64,000 bases of DNA from Symbiodinium natans (taxonomy: Eukaryota > Sar > Dinophyceae > Suessiales > Symbiodiniaceae), in assembly GCA_905221605.1 (NCBI GenBank), contig CAJNDS010002301.1:2055692-2119691 (forward strand), written 5' to 3'. Below the pieces are notes generated by a model. That model searched no databases. It saw only the letters and a program-made list of their open reading frames with translations, and had not been told where the DNA came from. The position numbers were made by a program, and so were the translations under genes. Every line of letters starts with the position of its first letter. Position 1 is the stretch's first letter. Positions 36,501-48,373 of this stretch are shown here, one piece after another.

Positions 36501-38669
36501 GTTTAGGGTTTAGGGTTTAGGGTTTAGGGTTTAGGGTTTAGGGTTTAGGGTTTCGGGTTTCGGGTTTAGGGTCCTGAACCCGAAATCTCCAAAGCCCTAA
36601 CTGGGTTTCCCACCCTTCCATCCCACCATGGCACCTGGCAGGCTCGAAGGCGAGGTTTGCTTTTTTGGGGTTTAGGGTTCAGGGTTTAGGGTTTAGCGCA
36701 AAGCTGACGCGCAGAGCAGTCTGAAGCGTGGCGCAGGCACAGACAGACAAACAGACAGACAAACCGGCAGACAGGCAGAAAGACACACACACACACACGC
36801 TCAATAATTCCGAGTCACCATCGCGTTTGCGAGGGCTAGCTTCCGGTGTGTCTCTCGTCCCGTACCTTCGCTTTTCGGGGGGGGGGGGGGGGGGGGGGGC
36901 ACTTAGAGCAACCGATATGAAGCAGGGTTTATATTTCTGTTTTTGGTGAGTGTATATAAGGTTCCTTTTTAATATTGGTGAGTGTATATACCGGGTGTCC
37001 TTTTGGGGATACAAGAAATATATACCCTACTTCATATATCCTTAACAAGGGACATGTAACGTACCTCAACTACCGGTATATTTCCCGTTGTGAAGGACGT
37101 AGTAGGCTACTATCGAAGTTACTATCGGTAGCCTGCAGAATTTGTTGCTCACAAAGGGGGACTCGAGAGTTCGGGATGTTGCTTGTTCTCACTGTTTGGG
37201 GGGCTTAGGGTTTAGTTTGGGTTTAGGATTTAGGGCTTAGGGTTTCGGGTTTAGGGTGTAGTTAGGGTGTAGGGTGGAGGGGTTGTGGAGTTTAGCCTGG
37301 ACCCTAAACCTTAAATCCTAAGCCCTAAGCCCGACGCCCAAGACCCGAAGCCCCAAACCTAAGCTTCAGCGCCCGTGGCGCGTAGCTGCTCTAGACTCTA
37401 GACCCAAGAGGAACCTATGAATAAAATTCAAAACAAGGCACCTTTTAATTTAAAGCAGCTTATAAGGAAACCTACACCCCCAAAATAGGGGATAAGGGCC
37501 TGCGCTGGGTCCTAGAACCTAATGTTTGGCCTCTCCGATTAATACTCGCCAGAGAACCCTAAACCCTAAACCCTAAACCCGAAACCCTAAACCCCAAACC
37601 CTAAACCCTAAACCCTAGTTCTTGCCGTGGCTTCCAACCTGCTATTCCACTACGCTTTCTCTTTTCGGGATTCATTTTGTGTTCACTATCGATGCATGCT
37701 GGTCCTTTCCACAGCTCTGGTTATTCTTGCTGTGTGAGCATTTTTGTTGGGTGTGTGGACATAGTGGTGCAGGTTTACATATACGCCCTAAACCCCTGAA
37801 ACCCTAAACCCCAAACCCCAAACCCTAAACCCTAAACCCTAAACCCTACACTCTGCACCCTACAACCCTGAACCCTAAACCCTAAACCCTCAACCCTGAA
37901 CCCTGAACCCTAAACCCTATCAGCTCTGCATGAACCAAGCGGCGGGGCGAGCCCTGAGAACACCCGGAGAGCCCCAGGAGAGAGCCAAAGGCGGGCGACG
38001 GGCGGCGGAGTTTAGTTAGGGCTCCGAACTCCAGGGTTTAGGTTTTAGGGTTTAGGGTTGAGGGTTTAGGGTTTAGGGTTTAGGAATTAGGGTTTAAGGT
38101 TTAGGGCTTCGGACTCCTGGGTTTGCAGGGCTTAGGGTTCAGGGTGCAGGGTTAGGGTTTGGGGTTTCGGGTTTTGGGGTTTAGGGTTTGCACTTTAGGG
38201 TTTAGGGTTTATAGGGTTTAGGGTATCTTTGGGAAAAAGCTTCTCCAGGCTCCAGCGCCTGCTAGCTGCAGCTTTGGGTGTGAGCTGCGGAGCCCTACAG
38301 GCCCCAAACCATGATTCTTCAGCTTAGGGCTTCTCGGGCTGAAGGTTTGCGAGATGTTTAGGGTTTGGGGTTTAGGGTTTTTTAGGGTTTCGGGTTTCGG
38401 GTACCTAAAACCCTAAACCCCAAATCTTGTCATGACACCGCCAGAACGCCCAGAAGCCCTGCACTAACAGCCTCAAAGTGCTGTCAGGACATTGGCGGGG
38501 GGTGGGGGGGTGGGGTGGGTTAACCAACTCATGGGCTCGTTGCGAAGACTCCAGCAACTCTAGTAATCAGAAAACATTCCTGTAGTTCATGGGCTTTAGG
38601 GTAATTACCAATCAGGGCCGATGAATTAAATCAAGCCCCCACCCCTAAACCCTAAACCCTAAACCCTAC
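33526..38669 (-). other. Unassigned stretch with arrays, MITEs and islands
   Basis: Includes telomeric arrays (34,318-34,370, 35,000-35,105, 36,478-36,560), long poly-C (35,710-35,731) and poly-G (36,878-36,899). Minus-strand islands lie at 34,225-34,290 (AAFDVKYLIHEVHSPSV), 34,545-34,615 (LEHQAQMASSMPERPEPL), 35,865-35,955 (KVLALVSVLLAPALAQPA, signal-peptide-like) and 36,410-36,470. The 35.9-kb island could be another gene start, but no ATG is fixed. Confidence 0.35.
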
Positions 38670-38737
38670 CGGCCAGAAAGCTCGCCCAGGCTTCTGCGCG
38701 GCAGGTCCTGTGCCTGAGGCCTGGCATCCCGCGCGGC
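38670..38737 (-). CDS. Exon-like segment with telomere-derived donor
   Basis: CACTTAG|GCCGCG to TGGCCG|GTAGGG, where GTAGGG is the edge of a TTTAGGG array. Encodes ARDARPQAQDLPRRSLGELS. Family not recognised. Confidence 0.4.
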
Positions 38738-39668
38738 CTAAGTGGGCATGATGGGAGCTTCAGGGTTTAGGGTTTAGGGTTTAGGGTTTAGGGTTTAGGG
38801 TTTAGGGTTTAGGGTGCAAAAAAGTTTAGGGTTTAGGGTTTAGGGTTTAGGGTTGATAAGGTTTGGGGTTTGAGGTTGAAGCCCCATACACCCTGTAACC
38901 TTATGTAAGCCCTACCTCAGTACATGCTAACTCTCAACTCTGCGATCCCCGCGTTCGGACATGTCTACTTGGAGGTTCGTAGTACTTAGTAGCTAATTAT
39001 AACTGTACTTATAACCCACTTACAAGCCCCTTTAGTGCCCTAATATGGTTATAAGTACAGTTATAAGTACAGTTACCTTAAACCCGAAACCCTATAAACC
39101 CTAAACCCTAGTTACTAAGTACCATGAGCCTCCAAGTACCGCACCCTGGGAGGGCTTGGCTGTAGCTACCATCTGCTTGAAGAACCCCCTGAACCCCTAA
39201 ACCCTAAACCCTAAACCCGAAACCCTCACCCCCCAAAAAAACCCAGACTCAGAATCCCTACATCGCCGTTATAAGGAAGGGAGATGCTTATTCTTTGGGT
39301 GGCTCCCTTAAGCAAATAGAATTTGATGCTGGGCTTCTGCGGCTTCGAAACTTTGTCTGCAGGGTGAACTAAGTGGGAGTGCTCTAAACCCTAAACCCTA
39401 AACCCTAAACCCCAAACCCGAAACCCTCGGAAAGATGTTCCTGAATACACGGTCCTCTTCCCAATATAATACGGGGACATCAGAAGTCATCCCAGGGCCC
39501 TAAACCATAAACCCTAAACCCGAACACGTAGTAAAAGGTCGGGTTTCGGGTTTAGCGTTTGGAGTTTAGGGTTTAGGAATACTGGGGTTTAGGGTTTAGG
39601 GTTTAGGGCTTCGTGTGGGTTTCGTCCCTGACCTATGCGAGCCTCGTGTTGTTGGTCCCAGCTTTCAC
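38738..39668. other. Arrays and a family-A element, no assigned exon
   Basis: TTTAGGG blocks at 38,765-38,812 and 38,824-38,858, family-A copy 5, a family-E fragment (39,255-39,310) and short CCCTAAA blocks. No convincing coding segment. Confidence 0.5.
38968..39136. mobile_element. MITE family A copy 5 with telomeric insertion
   Basis: CTTGGAGGTTCGTAGTACTT … AAGTACCATGAGCCTCCAAG, TA target duplication. A short CCCTAAA block (39,073-39,112) replaces the arm segment after ACAGTTA, the same position as in copies 3 and 10. Confidence 0.85.
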
Positions 39669-39727
39669 TTTGGCCCTGAGCACTCCGCCTCATCGCTGTG
39701 GATTGCGTCCAAAGACGTGCCGCCAAT
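39669..39727 (-). CDS. Exon-like segment (IGGTSLDAIHSDEAECSG)
   Basis: GCTGAG|ATTGGC to CCAAA|GTGAAAG, nineteen codons plus two, in phase with the exon at 39,991-40,154. The antisense strand is also open, which lowers confidence. Confidence 0.4.
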
Positions 39728-39990
39728 CTCAGCAAGAGGGATGCTTGTGGGCTCACTTGGGCAGTTCTCTAAATTCTGTTACCCTTTTGGGGTCGCCACA
39801 GAGTACGGCACCTTAGAAAAGGGACCCTGAACAGGGACCCCTAGTTTAGACATAGTATTTAGGATGATGCAAGGCCCCGGGCCTATGCAGGGGAATATGG
39901 ACGAGTTGGCTACCCCAACCCCCTGCACATACGGACCCAATGACTGTCGGGGGGGTCCTTCTTCTGGGGGGGTTGGGAGAACCAAATAAC

Positions 39991-40154
39991 AAGGTGTGGG
40001 CTGGTGTGTTGCGGGCGTCTCATCACAGAATCAGCAGAAGCTTCTGACGGCTTGGCTTTCGCTGGATAAGCGAGTACGTGAACAAAGCCGGTGCTTGTTG
40101 CGAGTCTGCTTGCCAGCCGTGCAACTTGCTTGTAGGTAGCGTGGCTCGATGTGG
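39991..40154 (-). CDS. Exon-like segment, 54 codons, telomere-derived acceptor
   Basis: Starts CCCTAG|CCACAT, the AG coming from a degenerate CCCTAAA unit, and ends CACCTT|GTTATT. It contains YKQVARLASRLATSTGFVHV and AKAKPSEASADSV. Not recognised. Confidence 0.45.
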
Positions 40155-43100
40155 CTAGGGTTTAGGGTCTAGGGTTTAGGGTTTAGGGATCAATAGCACA
40201 TTCAGACCAAATTTTTGGGGGAAGCTGCACGTAACTTGAGAGGGGATGTACCCATAGACGCCCCGAATCTACCCAAAGCGTCCGAACTGACTGGAAAGCA
40301 TCGGTGTAGACGTATACACACATACAGACATCCAAACTCAGATGGTCTGGACGCGTATACAGCACACGAAGGCACTTTGATATCTAGTCAACTTCAACAC
40401 TAGACGACCTGCCACTCTGATGCTTTCAGTGTGGGACTCATTCTTCCGTTGAAAGCGGGGGAAACACACGCCAGTGTCTCAAAAAGGGTTTAGGGTTTAG
40501 GGTTGTGGTTTTTAAGTTGAAATACTGTGGGCATGCAGCATGGTCGCCCTTAGGGACCATGGGGGGGCCGTAAACCCTGAAGGAGGCGCCCCATTCACCC
40601 CATTCACCCCTAAACCCTAAACACCCTAAACACCCTAAACCCTGCTTTCCAAGGGCCTCCAGAAACGTCGGAGTCTCTTGCTCCGCCAGGGCTTCCTCCT
40701 GCACATGCGAATTGGTCCCTGCTCTTGGGTACCCTGAATATGGGCCGCCTTCTAGTAGTAACCCTAAACCCTAAACCCTAAACCCTAAACCCTAAACACT
40801 AAACCCTAAACCCGAAACCCCTAAAAAGCCCAAAAGGAGACCACATTTTAGAGAGAAATGCCCATATAGGCGCATGAGCCCTTCGGGTCTGGTGTAAGGG
40901 AGCGCTCCCGTAGCCCACATGGACTATACTTCGCACGATAGGAGGTTTCCTAAATTAGGGGGTACCTTAACTATTGGGGTCCTTATGATAAGGGAATCCT
41001 ACTATTTGGGGTGTATACCAGGGGTCCCTTATTTTCGTAAACCCCCATGTGGGAAGCCCCTTTAAGACCCCAAGTATATATTCGATGCGTACATGGACGT
41101 TTTAACACACCCACAACCCCGTTGAACCCTTCAACCCCCAAAGCCCTTCTAGAGCATTCGTTGCAAATACGTCCTTGCCAAAACCTTGAAATACCGTGAG
41201 ACAACCCTTCTGAACTTCTAAAACAACCCGACACCCCAAACCCTAAACACTAAACCCTGAACCCTAAATCCTGAACCCTCAACCCCGACCCCAACGCTTA
41301 ACCGTGAATTCCCCAAACCAGGGGCTTTCCCTAAACCCAAAACTCTAAATGCCCCGAACGAAACCCTTACACCTAAAACCCCAAAAATCCTTAAAGCCCT
41401 AAACCCTCAATTCCCCAAACCCGGAGCTCTCCTAAACCCTAAACCCTAAACCCTAAACCCAAAACCCTAAAACCCAAAACCCAAAACCCTAAACCCTAGA
41501 ATTCCCCAAACCCGGCCCTTTCCTGGGCCGGCTCTGGGGGGGGCGTTCGCCAAGCGAAAGGGCGTGTCGAGGCGCTCTTGGCCTTGGATCCAGCGGGTTT
41601 AGGATTTAGGGTTTAGGGCTAGGGTTTAGGGTTTAGGGCTTAGGCTTTAGGGTTTCGGGTTTAGGGTTTTGGTTTTGGGTTTAGGGTTCAGGGTTCAGGG
41701 TTCGGGGTTCAGGGTTCAGGGTTCAGGGTTTAGGTCTTAGGGTTGAGGGAGCCACATACAACGGTATTCATACTACTCATCATAAGGACACTCAGTACGT
41801 ATGTTCCTGAATTAAGGGGTATTGGGCTCTCCGGGTTTCGGATGCAGGGTTTGCTGAACCCTTGCAAGGTTCATAGGGCTCATAGGGCTTCTAGGATGTA
41901 GATAGGGCCTTACTATGGTTTATGAAGTACAGGCTTGAAAAAGATTGTTGGTTTGATTGTAGGGCCGAAAAGGACGTAGAGGGTTTGGGGCCCTGGCCTT
42001 TGGGGTTCAAGCTTGCAAGTGGATGGTTGCAAGGAAACGTCTGTTTAGGGTTTAGGGTTTAGGGTTTAAGGTTTGGGGTCTCTTGTTTACGGGGAAGTAC
42101 CACTACAGTACGGGAAGTAAAGGTACTGCACCCTCGGCCCAATACCCTAAGCCCTGAATCCGAAACCCTTCATGAAAACCTAAACCTTCTACCCTAAACC
42201 CTAAACCCTAAACCCTGGACCCTTAACCCTAAACCCTAAACCCTAAACCCTAAACGTGCCTCGACCGGCGACCGCGCCGACCGAATGAGGTCGGAGATAT
42301 CCTACCAAGGCTGCCAAAGGGCTTCGAATTCCCTGAACTCCACAAAAAAAGAACTAAGCCCCGAACCCTAAGGGTTTAGGGATTCGGGTTTAGGGTTTAG
42401 GGTTTAGGGACCGAAACCGAAGCTGGAATTTGTCTGAAGGAGCCTGAGTGGCTTATATGGACACTCCCCTAGAGTAAGGTCCCTTTAAGGGGTTACTAAG
42501 GTTACGATTGTAAGCCGGCCCCAAATATCCAGGGTACCCACAACGGGACCCTAATACAGAGGACTCACCATATGTCGCCGAAGGGGATGGATAGGTAGAC
42601 GGCGAAACAGAAACTCTGTCAGGCCAACCTTGCGCCCGATTTTGCAGCTTCAGGGGAGGTTTTTGCGAGCGCTCAGAACACGAAAGTCCAAAGACATGAA
42701 GCCCGAGAAGCCGTAACGAGTGCCAAGAACCAAGGAAAAGGAGAAGGAAGACGAGGTGCTTGTGTTTACACCCCCCCCCCGGCCTGCCCGCCCAAGGTAT
42801 AGAAAAGGTAGAAAGTCTTGAGGTTTTTGAAAGCCTGTGAGTACAAGCCCCTGTGCAAACTCTAGCTTGAAAAATGTCAAATGTCAAGCTAAACTTGGCT
42901 GCACTTAGCAGGGTAGCTAGAAATCTAATTTTTAGCGGCCTTCTTAAGCAACCCAATAAACCCAAAAAGGCTAAGGATTTAAAGTTAAAGTAAAGCACCA
43001 CAAAGTAAAACTGACACAAACAGTAACCCTATACCCTAAACCCTAAACGCAAAACCCGAAACCATAATGCATGTTCACGACCCATCTGGTCAACCCCGAA

Positions 43101-43200
43101 ACCCTGAACCCAAGAACCCATAAACCCAACAACCCCTAAACCCTAAACCCTAAACCCTAAACCCCAAACCCCTAAACCCCCCCAAACCCCCCAACCATGC
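40155..43200 (-). other. Unassigned stretch
   Basis: Telomeric blocks, family-C (40,940-41,047) and family-J elements, a CCCTAAA/TTCAGGG-rich zone (41,220-41,740), and a 188-codon minus ORF (42,453-43,019) that partly overlaps a family-M element and looks incidental. Islands at about 40,645-40,700 (QEEALAEQETPTFLEALG) and 42,320-42,355 (EFREFEALWQP) may be exons. Confidence 0.35.
42880..43020. mobile_element. MITE family M (CAGCTTT…AAGTAAAG elements)
   Basis: Contains AAACTTGGCTGCACTTAGCA and AATAAACCCAAAAAGGCTAA, shared with 27,640-27,815, and looser relatives at 36,075-36,180 and 47,630-47,750 that contain AGCTTTGGAGTAG-type ends. Confidence 0.55.
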
Positions 43201-43251
43201 CTTGGCAAGCTGCGCCAGCACTTGCGGTCGGCCGTTGGGCCCGAGACCCTG
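43201..43251 (-). CDS. Exon-like segment abutting a family-A MITE
   Basis: Starts exactly where family-A copy 6 ends (CCTCCAAG|CAGGG) and ends CCAAG|GCATGG (GC donor). Encodes GLGPNGRPQVLAQLAK. A second case where the family-A terminal AG acts as an acceptor. Family unknown. Confidence 0.45.
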
Positions 43252-43391
43252 CTTGGAGGTTCGTGGTACTTAGTAACCATTAATAACTGTACTTATAACT
43301 GTACTTCTAACCGTATTAGGGCACTTAGGGGGCTCATAAGTGGGTTATAAGTACAGTTAAAATTAGTTACTAAGTACCATGAAACTTCAAG
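43252..43391. mobile_element. MITE family A copy 6
   Basis: CTTGGAGGTTCGTGGTACTT … AAGTACCATGAAACTTCAAG, flanked by TG on both sides. Intact inverted repeat. Confidence 0.85.
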
Positions 43392-43404
43392 TGTGCCACG
43401 GACA

Positions 43405-43660
43405 CGGAAGGGTTTGGGGTTTAGGGCTTGGGGTTTAGGGTTTAGGGTTTGGGGTTTGGGGTTTAGGGTGTGGGGTTGGGGTTTGGTGCTTGGGGTTTGG
43501 GGATTGAGGTTTGAGGCTTGGGGTTTGGGGCTTGGGGTTTGGGGCTCGGGGTTCAGGGTTTGGGGTTGGGGTTTGGGGTTTGGGGTTTGGGGTTTGGGGT
43601 TTGGGGTTTGGGGTTTGGGGCTTGGGGTTTGGGGTTCGGGGTTTAGGGTTTCGGAGACCC
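43405..43660 (+). repeat. TTTGGGG-rich degenerate telomeric tract
   Basis: About 35 units, mostly TTTGGGG with CTTGGGG and TTTAGGG, in plus orientation. The 139-170 codon ORFs on both strands across it are artefacts of a heptamer repeat that contains no stop in some frames. Confidence 0.9.
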
Positions 43661-43755
43661 TGAGTGGCCCTCCCGCCCCCCCCAACCCCACCCCCACCGT
43701 CCATGAACATTCCAAGAAAATATTGAAGCTTTTGCGAGCGTGCATGCGTGCATTC

Positions 43756-43756
<1 letters not shown>

Positions 43757-43794
<38 letters not shown>

Positions 43795-43808
43795 CATATA
43801 TACACATA
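43757..43808. repeat. TA microsatellite
   Basis: (TA)n with TGTA interruptions; simple sequence only. Confidence 0.95.
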
Positions 43809-43995
43809 TTAACGGAAAACATTGATGCGCATGATTTTTTGTTCTGTACACTTGTCAATTGAATCGTGGCTATTTTTTCATGTTGCTTTCCTGGAGACGA
43901 GATTGGGTGATTTGACTTCCTTGAGTTGTAACGAGTCGCATCTCAGAGGGCCGCAGCGAAGGCCGGATTGGCCTCAATTTTTCTGAGAGTTTCTA

Positions 43996-44135
43996 CTTGA
44001 AGGTTCATGGTACTTAGTAACTAATTATAACTGTACTTATAACCCACTTATAAGCCCCCTAAGTGCCCTAATACGGTTAGAAGTACAGTTATAAGTACAG
44101 TTATAAATGGTTACTAAGTACCACGAACCTCCAAG
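43996..44135. mobile_element. MITE family A copy 7 (reference-like, uninterrupted)
   Basis: CTTGAAGGTTCATGGTACTT … AAGTACCACGAACCTCCAAG with TA target duplication, length 140, no telomeric block. A useful empty comparator for copies 3, 5 and 10. Confidence 0.9.
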
Positions 44136-44353
44136 TACCCCCTCTGCACGCCCTGTGCCTCGTCTTCTGCGGGCAGGAGGCTTGTCCTGTCTTGTGGAGG
44201 TTTAGGGTTTAGGGTTTAGGGTTTAGGGTTTAGGGTTTAGGGTTTAGGGTTTAGGGTTTCGGGATTCGGGGTGAGGGTTTAGGGATCCCAAGAGTAATCT
44301 AGGAATCAAAAGGGTGCCCTTTTTGGCTTAAAGGGGGCTTCTAAGGAAACCTA

Positions 44354-44505
44354 CTTGGAGGTCCGTGGTACTTAGTAACCATTTATAACTGTACTTATAA
44401 CTGTACTTGTAACTGTACTAATAACCATATTAGGGCACTTAGCGGGCTTCTAAGTGGGTTCTAAGTACAGTTATAATTAGTTACTAAGTACCATGAACCT
44501 TCAAG
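44354..44505. mobile_element. MITE family A copy 8
   Basis: TA-flanked intact copy with an extra ACTGTACTTATA repeat in the left arm. Confidence 0.85.
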
Positions 44506-44735
44506 TAAGCTCACGGCGGGGGGAAGAGAAACCGAGCACATGAAAATTATTGGACTGCATTGCGAACAGGTGCCTTCGCTTAACATGCCCCCCCCCCCCC
44601 CCCCACACATACCCTAAACCCGAAACACCCTAAACCCTAAACCCGAAACAATAAACCCTAAACCCCAAACCCTGGGTGTGTCAGAGCGCCATTTCCGCTG
44701 CGCGGCGAGAGGCCTTAAACCTAGACCGTGGGATG

Positions 44736-44957
44736 TTCTCCCTTATGCCAACAGTCCTTACTCGGGATTCTAGTACCCCCTATTGTAATACCCATCAAGG
44801 ACTGTTACTTGAAGGTTCATGGTACTTAGAAACTAATTATAACTGTATTTATAACCCACTTATAAGCCCGTTAAGTGCCCCAATATGGTTATAAGTACAG
44901 TTATAAGTGGTTACTAAGTACCACGAACCTCCAAGTAGTATGAGGGGGAACATCCCA
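44736..44957. mobile_element. MITE family H interrupted by family A
   Basis: TGGGATGTTCTCCCTTATG at the left and GTATGAGGGGGAACATCCCA at the right. A complete family-A copy (44,808-44,935, TA duplication) is inserted within. Uninterrupted family-H relatives lie near 5,575-5,650, 12,125-12,190 and 56,357-56,455. Confidence 0.8.
44808..44935. mobile_element. MITE family A copy 9 (nested in family H)
   Basis: CTTGAAGGTTCATGGTACTT … AAGTACCACGAACCTCCAAG, TA on both sides, inserted in a family-H element. Shows family A was active after family H. Confidence 0.9.
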
Positions 44958-45064
44958 ACCTACCCTCCTCCACATGCCTTGAGCACGTCGGCAAGTTCGG
45001 GGAGGGTGCTAGGTAGCCCCTGATGCATCGCAAGGCGAACTCCAACCAACAAAACAAACATGGA

Positions 45065-45215
45065 AACCCTAAACCCTAAAGCCTAAACCCTAAACCCTAA
45101 ACCCTAACCCTAAACCCTAAACCCTAAACCCTAAACCCTAAACCCTAAACCCTAAACCCTAAACCCTAAACCCTAAACCCTAAGCCCTAAACCCCAAACC
45201 CTAAACCCTAAACCA
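45065..45215 (-). repeat. Long CCCTAAA array
   Basis: About twenty near-perfect units with single CCCTAAG and CCCCAAA variants. Confidence 0.95.
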
Positions 45216-45267
45216 ACCCCGAAACCAGGCTCCTCAAACGCCAAATCCCCACAGCAAGTCCCCTCAC

Positions 45268-45320
45268 CGCAGTCCTGGCCATCGCTTCGCCGGTTCAGGA
45301 CCGAAGAGCACATTCCATGT
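45268..45320 (-). CDS. Exon-like segment with GTGAGG donor
   Basis: Minus frame with TWNVLFGPEPAKRWPGLR ending at a strong donor, CTGCG|GTGAGG. The upstream edge lies near an array. Unrecognised. Confidence 0.4.
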
Positions 45321-48300
45321 CAGGTTTGGGGTTCAGGGTTTAGGGTTTAGGGTTTAGGGTTTAGGGTTTAGGGTTTGGGGTTTGGGGTTTAGGGTTTAGG
45401 GGGGGGGAGGTTCTGAGACTTTGGTGACTATCGGTGCTTGAACTCATTAGATGCGTAGGTTTCTCGTTTTTTAACAGTTAGGGAGTGAGGGTTGAGGGTT
45501 CCGGGTCCCGGGTGTAGGGCGGAGAGCTTGTGATTCGCCAAAATCATGGGAGCATGGGAGTCGCAATCACTCTCACAGGGAGACAGGCTCTGTGGAATCC
45601 ACCCCACACCGTAAATTTTAAACCCTACGCCCAAAGGGACCATGTACCCATATGGTGTAGACTTGGGCCTTAAAGCGGTTCCTATAAAGTAGCTTTAGGG
45701 GTCCAAGTATATACTATAAGGTACAAGGACCCTGTGGGGAAGCTGCAAAGGCAGAGTATCCAGGGTTTCAGGTGAGGGTTCAGGCTTTGCAGTTTCAAGT
45801 TTCTGGGTTCAGGGTTGCTGCCGCACCAGGAACTGCGAAACAAAGTCGGTTCAGGGATTGTGCCTTGCACTGCTCTACGGATACTCTGGGGCACCGAAAA
45901 AAGGACGTCTTAAGCACAGCTAAACCCTGTTACCCCAAAAACCCGAATGCACAAAAGCTCTAAACCCAAGCATTCCAAGCCCGCAGAAATTGTGCACAAT
46001 ATGGAGCCTCGCCGCATGTTGGGTTTCATCTTGGGGCTAAAGGTGTTGCCGCGTAACCGGGCAGATTCGTAGTGCCATGTCAGATACCGATTGTACTCAA
46101 CATGCTAGGGACGCCATTTTGCTCCGGTTGCGGGTGACAGCGTCCCTTTCCGCAGTTTAAAATGTAACTTCCGGGCACGGGCGCTTCCTCGCAAAGCACA
46201 AGCCCCCCAAACCGTAAGCCCTGAACGCCTCAACTTCCCCAAGCCCTCAAACCCCCAAACCCTCAACCCTGAAACTTCAACTACAACCCTAAACCCTAAA
46301 CCCGAAACCCTAAACCCTAAACTAACTACCTCTCTCTACACACAAACATATATCATGGAGACCCAGAAGAAGGGTCCCCCATGTCATGGGCTGTAGGTCC
46401 TTTCTTACCCGAGGGTTTAGGGTTTAGGGTTAGGGTTTGGGGTTTAGGGTTTAGGGTTTGGGGTTTAGGGTTTAGGGTTTGGGGTTTAGGGCTTGGGGTT
46501 TAGGGTGAAGGGCTTGCAGGCATCAGGAGGTAGTTTCGGGCTTTCCGGGGCTTAGGGGTTGCGTTTAGGGGTTTAGGAGTTTAGGTTTAGGTTTTTTTTG
46601 GTTTTCGGGTTCTTTACGGTTCAGGGCTTGAGGGCCGTAGGGCTTTAGGATGTATGGTCTTAGGTTTGAGGGTTCAGGGTTTAGGGCTTAGGATCTAGCT
46701 GGACAGATCGGATACGGGATCCCCTAAGAAACATAGCAAAGGACACTCTCTCTCTCTCTATATATATATATACATACATAGGTTAAGCTCATATTCCTTA
46801 ACCAAAGGGGTGTCCCTTTGACTTGTAGTGTAGACCTAGCAAGAGTTGAAGGTCTATTCCTTAGTTGAAAGAGGATACTATGCCCTTAGCCTTTGCCCTT
46901 TGCGTACGTAGTCCGCCTGTTTCATGCCTGTTGGGACCCAAGAACCCATTTTCAGAATGCGCCGAGCCCTGAACCCGAAACCCCAAACCTGAAAAAATCA
47001 TGGGGTATGGGGTTTAGGGCTTAGGCCTAAACCCTAAACCCGAAACCCTGAAGCACTTGATTAAGGTTTAGGGCTTTACAGGGAGAGTTTAGGGCCCGAT
47101 GTCGCGATGACCAACATGGCCTGTAGCCCTCCCCCAGCCTCAACCCCTAAACCCTAGCCCTAAACCCTAAACCCTCACTCTAAACCTCTAAACCCCGACG
47201 CCCTAAAACCCTAATTTAGGTGACAAAGTGAAGCATTAGCTGAGGGAGCTGCGCTGGCACTGGTCTCTGGTAACACCTAAAGCCTTCAAGCCTTTAGGGT
47301 TTAGGGTTTAGGGTTTAGGGTTTCGGGTTTGGGGTTTAGGGTTCAGGGTTTAGGGTTTAGTGTTTAGGGTTTCGGGGTTCGGGTTTAGGGACTCTAGGGT
47401 TAGCCTCACGGACGAAGGGCAAAGTCCAGAAACTCGGGTGCAAGGTACTTCGGATGGGACTGACGATTCGTGCTAGGCAATCAGGTAAGACCAATGCAAG
47501 ACAGCTGGGAACTTGGGATTTGGGGTATAGGTCCTAAAGCCCGGTGGCCTCTTTATCTGTTAGCCCTTATACCTCAAATATAGCCCCTAGATACCCCAAT
47601 AAGAACACCCGAATCTGCACCCCTGTAACTTAGCTTTGGAGTAGGCCCTGGAAAAAAGTATATACTTTTTAGGTAAGAAGTAGCAATAATAGGAACCCAG
47701 AACAAAAAAGTATTAAAGTATAGTACTCCAAAGCCCAGGTAAAACAGAAACCCTACTTAAGGAGACCACCAACCCATATGAAGTACAGGGTTCTTCCCTC
47801 ATAACACAAGCATCCTCGGAGTCCTGCGAAGATCATCAGCTCATAGGGTTTAGGGTTTAGGGTTTGGGGTTTAGGGTTTAGGGTTTAGGGTTTAGGGTTT
47901 AGGGTTACTATGAAGCCGCTGCTTGAGTTTCACCTGCCCTTCATACAACCAACGAAACACAAACGCGGGCTTAGGGTTTAGGGTCTAGGGTTTAGGGTTT
48001 AGGGTTTCGGGTCTAGGGTTTAGGGTTTAGGGTTTAAAAGCTCAGGTGGCATTGACCATCTACGTCATCCTTTAGGCGGCCAGCGCAGTCTCCCACGTGA
48101 AAAGCACAAGCGTCGCAGCTTTTGAGGTTGAGGCTCAGGGGCTCAGGGCCAATCTCGGGTTCAGGGTTTAGGGTTTTTAGGGTTTTAAGGGTGTTTTAAG
48201 GGTTTAGGGTTGATAGGGTTTACAGGGTTTATAGGGTTTAGGGCTTATAGGATGTATAGGGTCTATACGGCTTCTAGGGTTTATAGGGTTATAGGGCTTA

Positions 48301-48373
48301 CAGGGTTCATAGGGTTTCGGGCCCTGGCAGGGATGCTGGATGCTTCTGGGCATGGCCGAGCCCTTCTGGGTTA

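Noticed and set aside
42300-42360. In-frame TAG between EFREFEALWQPW and DISDLIRSARSP as a MITE excision footprint
   Set aside because: The CTTGGTAG around the stop resembles a family-G end, but one case without an orthologue is too weak to claim.
42453-43019. 188-codon minus ORF, one of the longest in the left 57 kb
   Set aside because: It begins inside a MITE family also present elsewhere, and overlapping frames are equally open. Parts may be exonic but the ORF as a unit is not convincing.
43293-43851. ORFs of 138-170 codons on both strands
   Set aside because: They are translations of a TTTGGGG/TTTAGGG array (Gly-Phe-Arg-Val or Pro-Lys-Pro repeats) plus a TA microsatellite.
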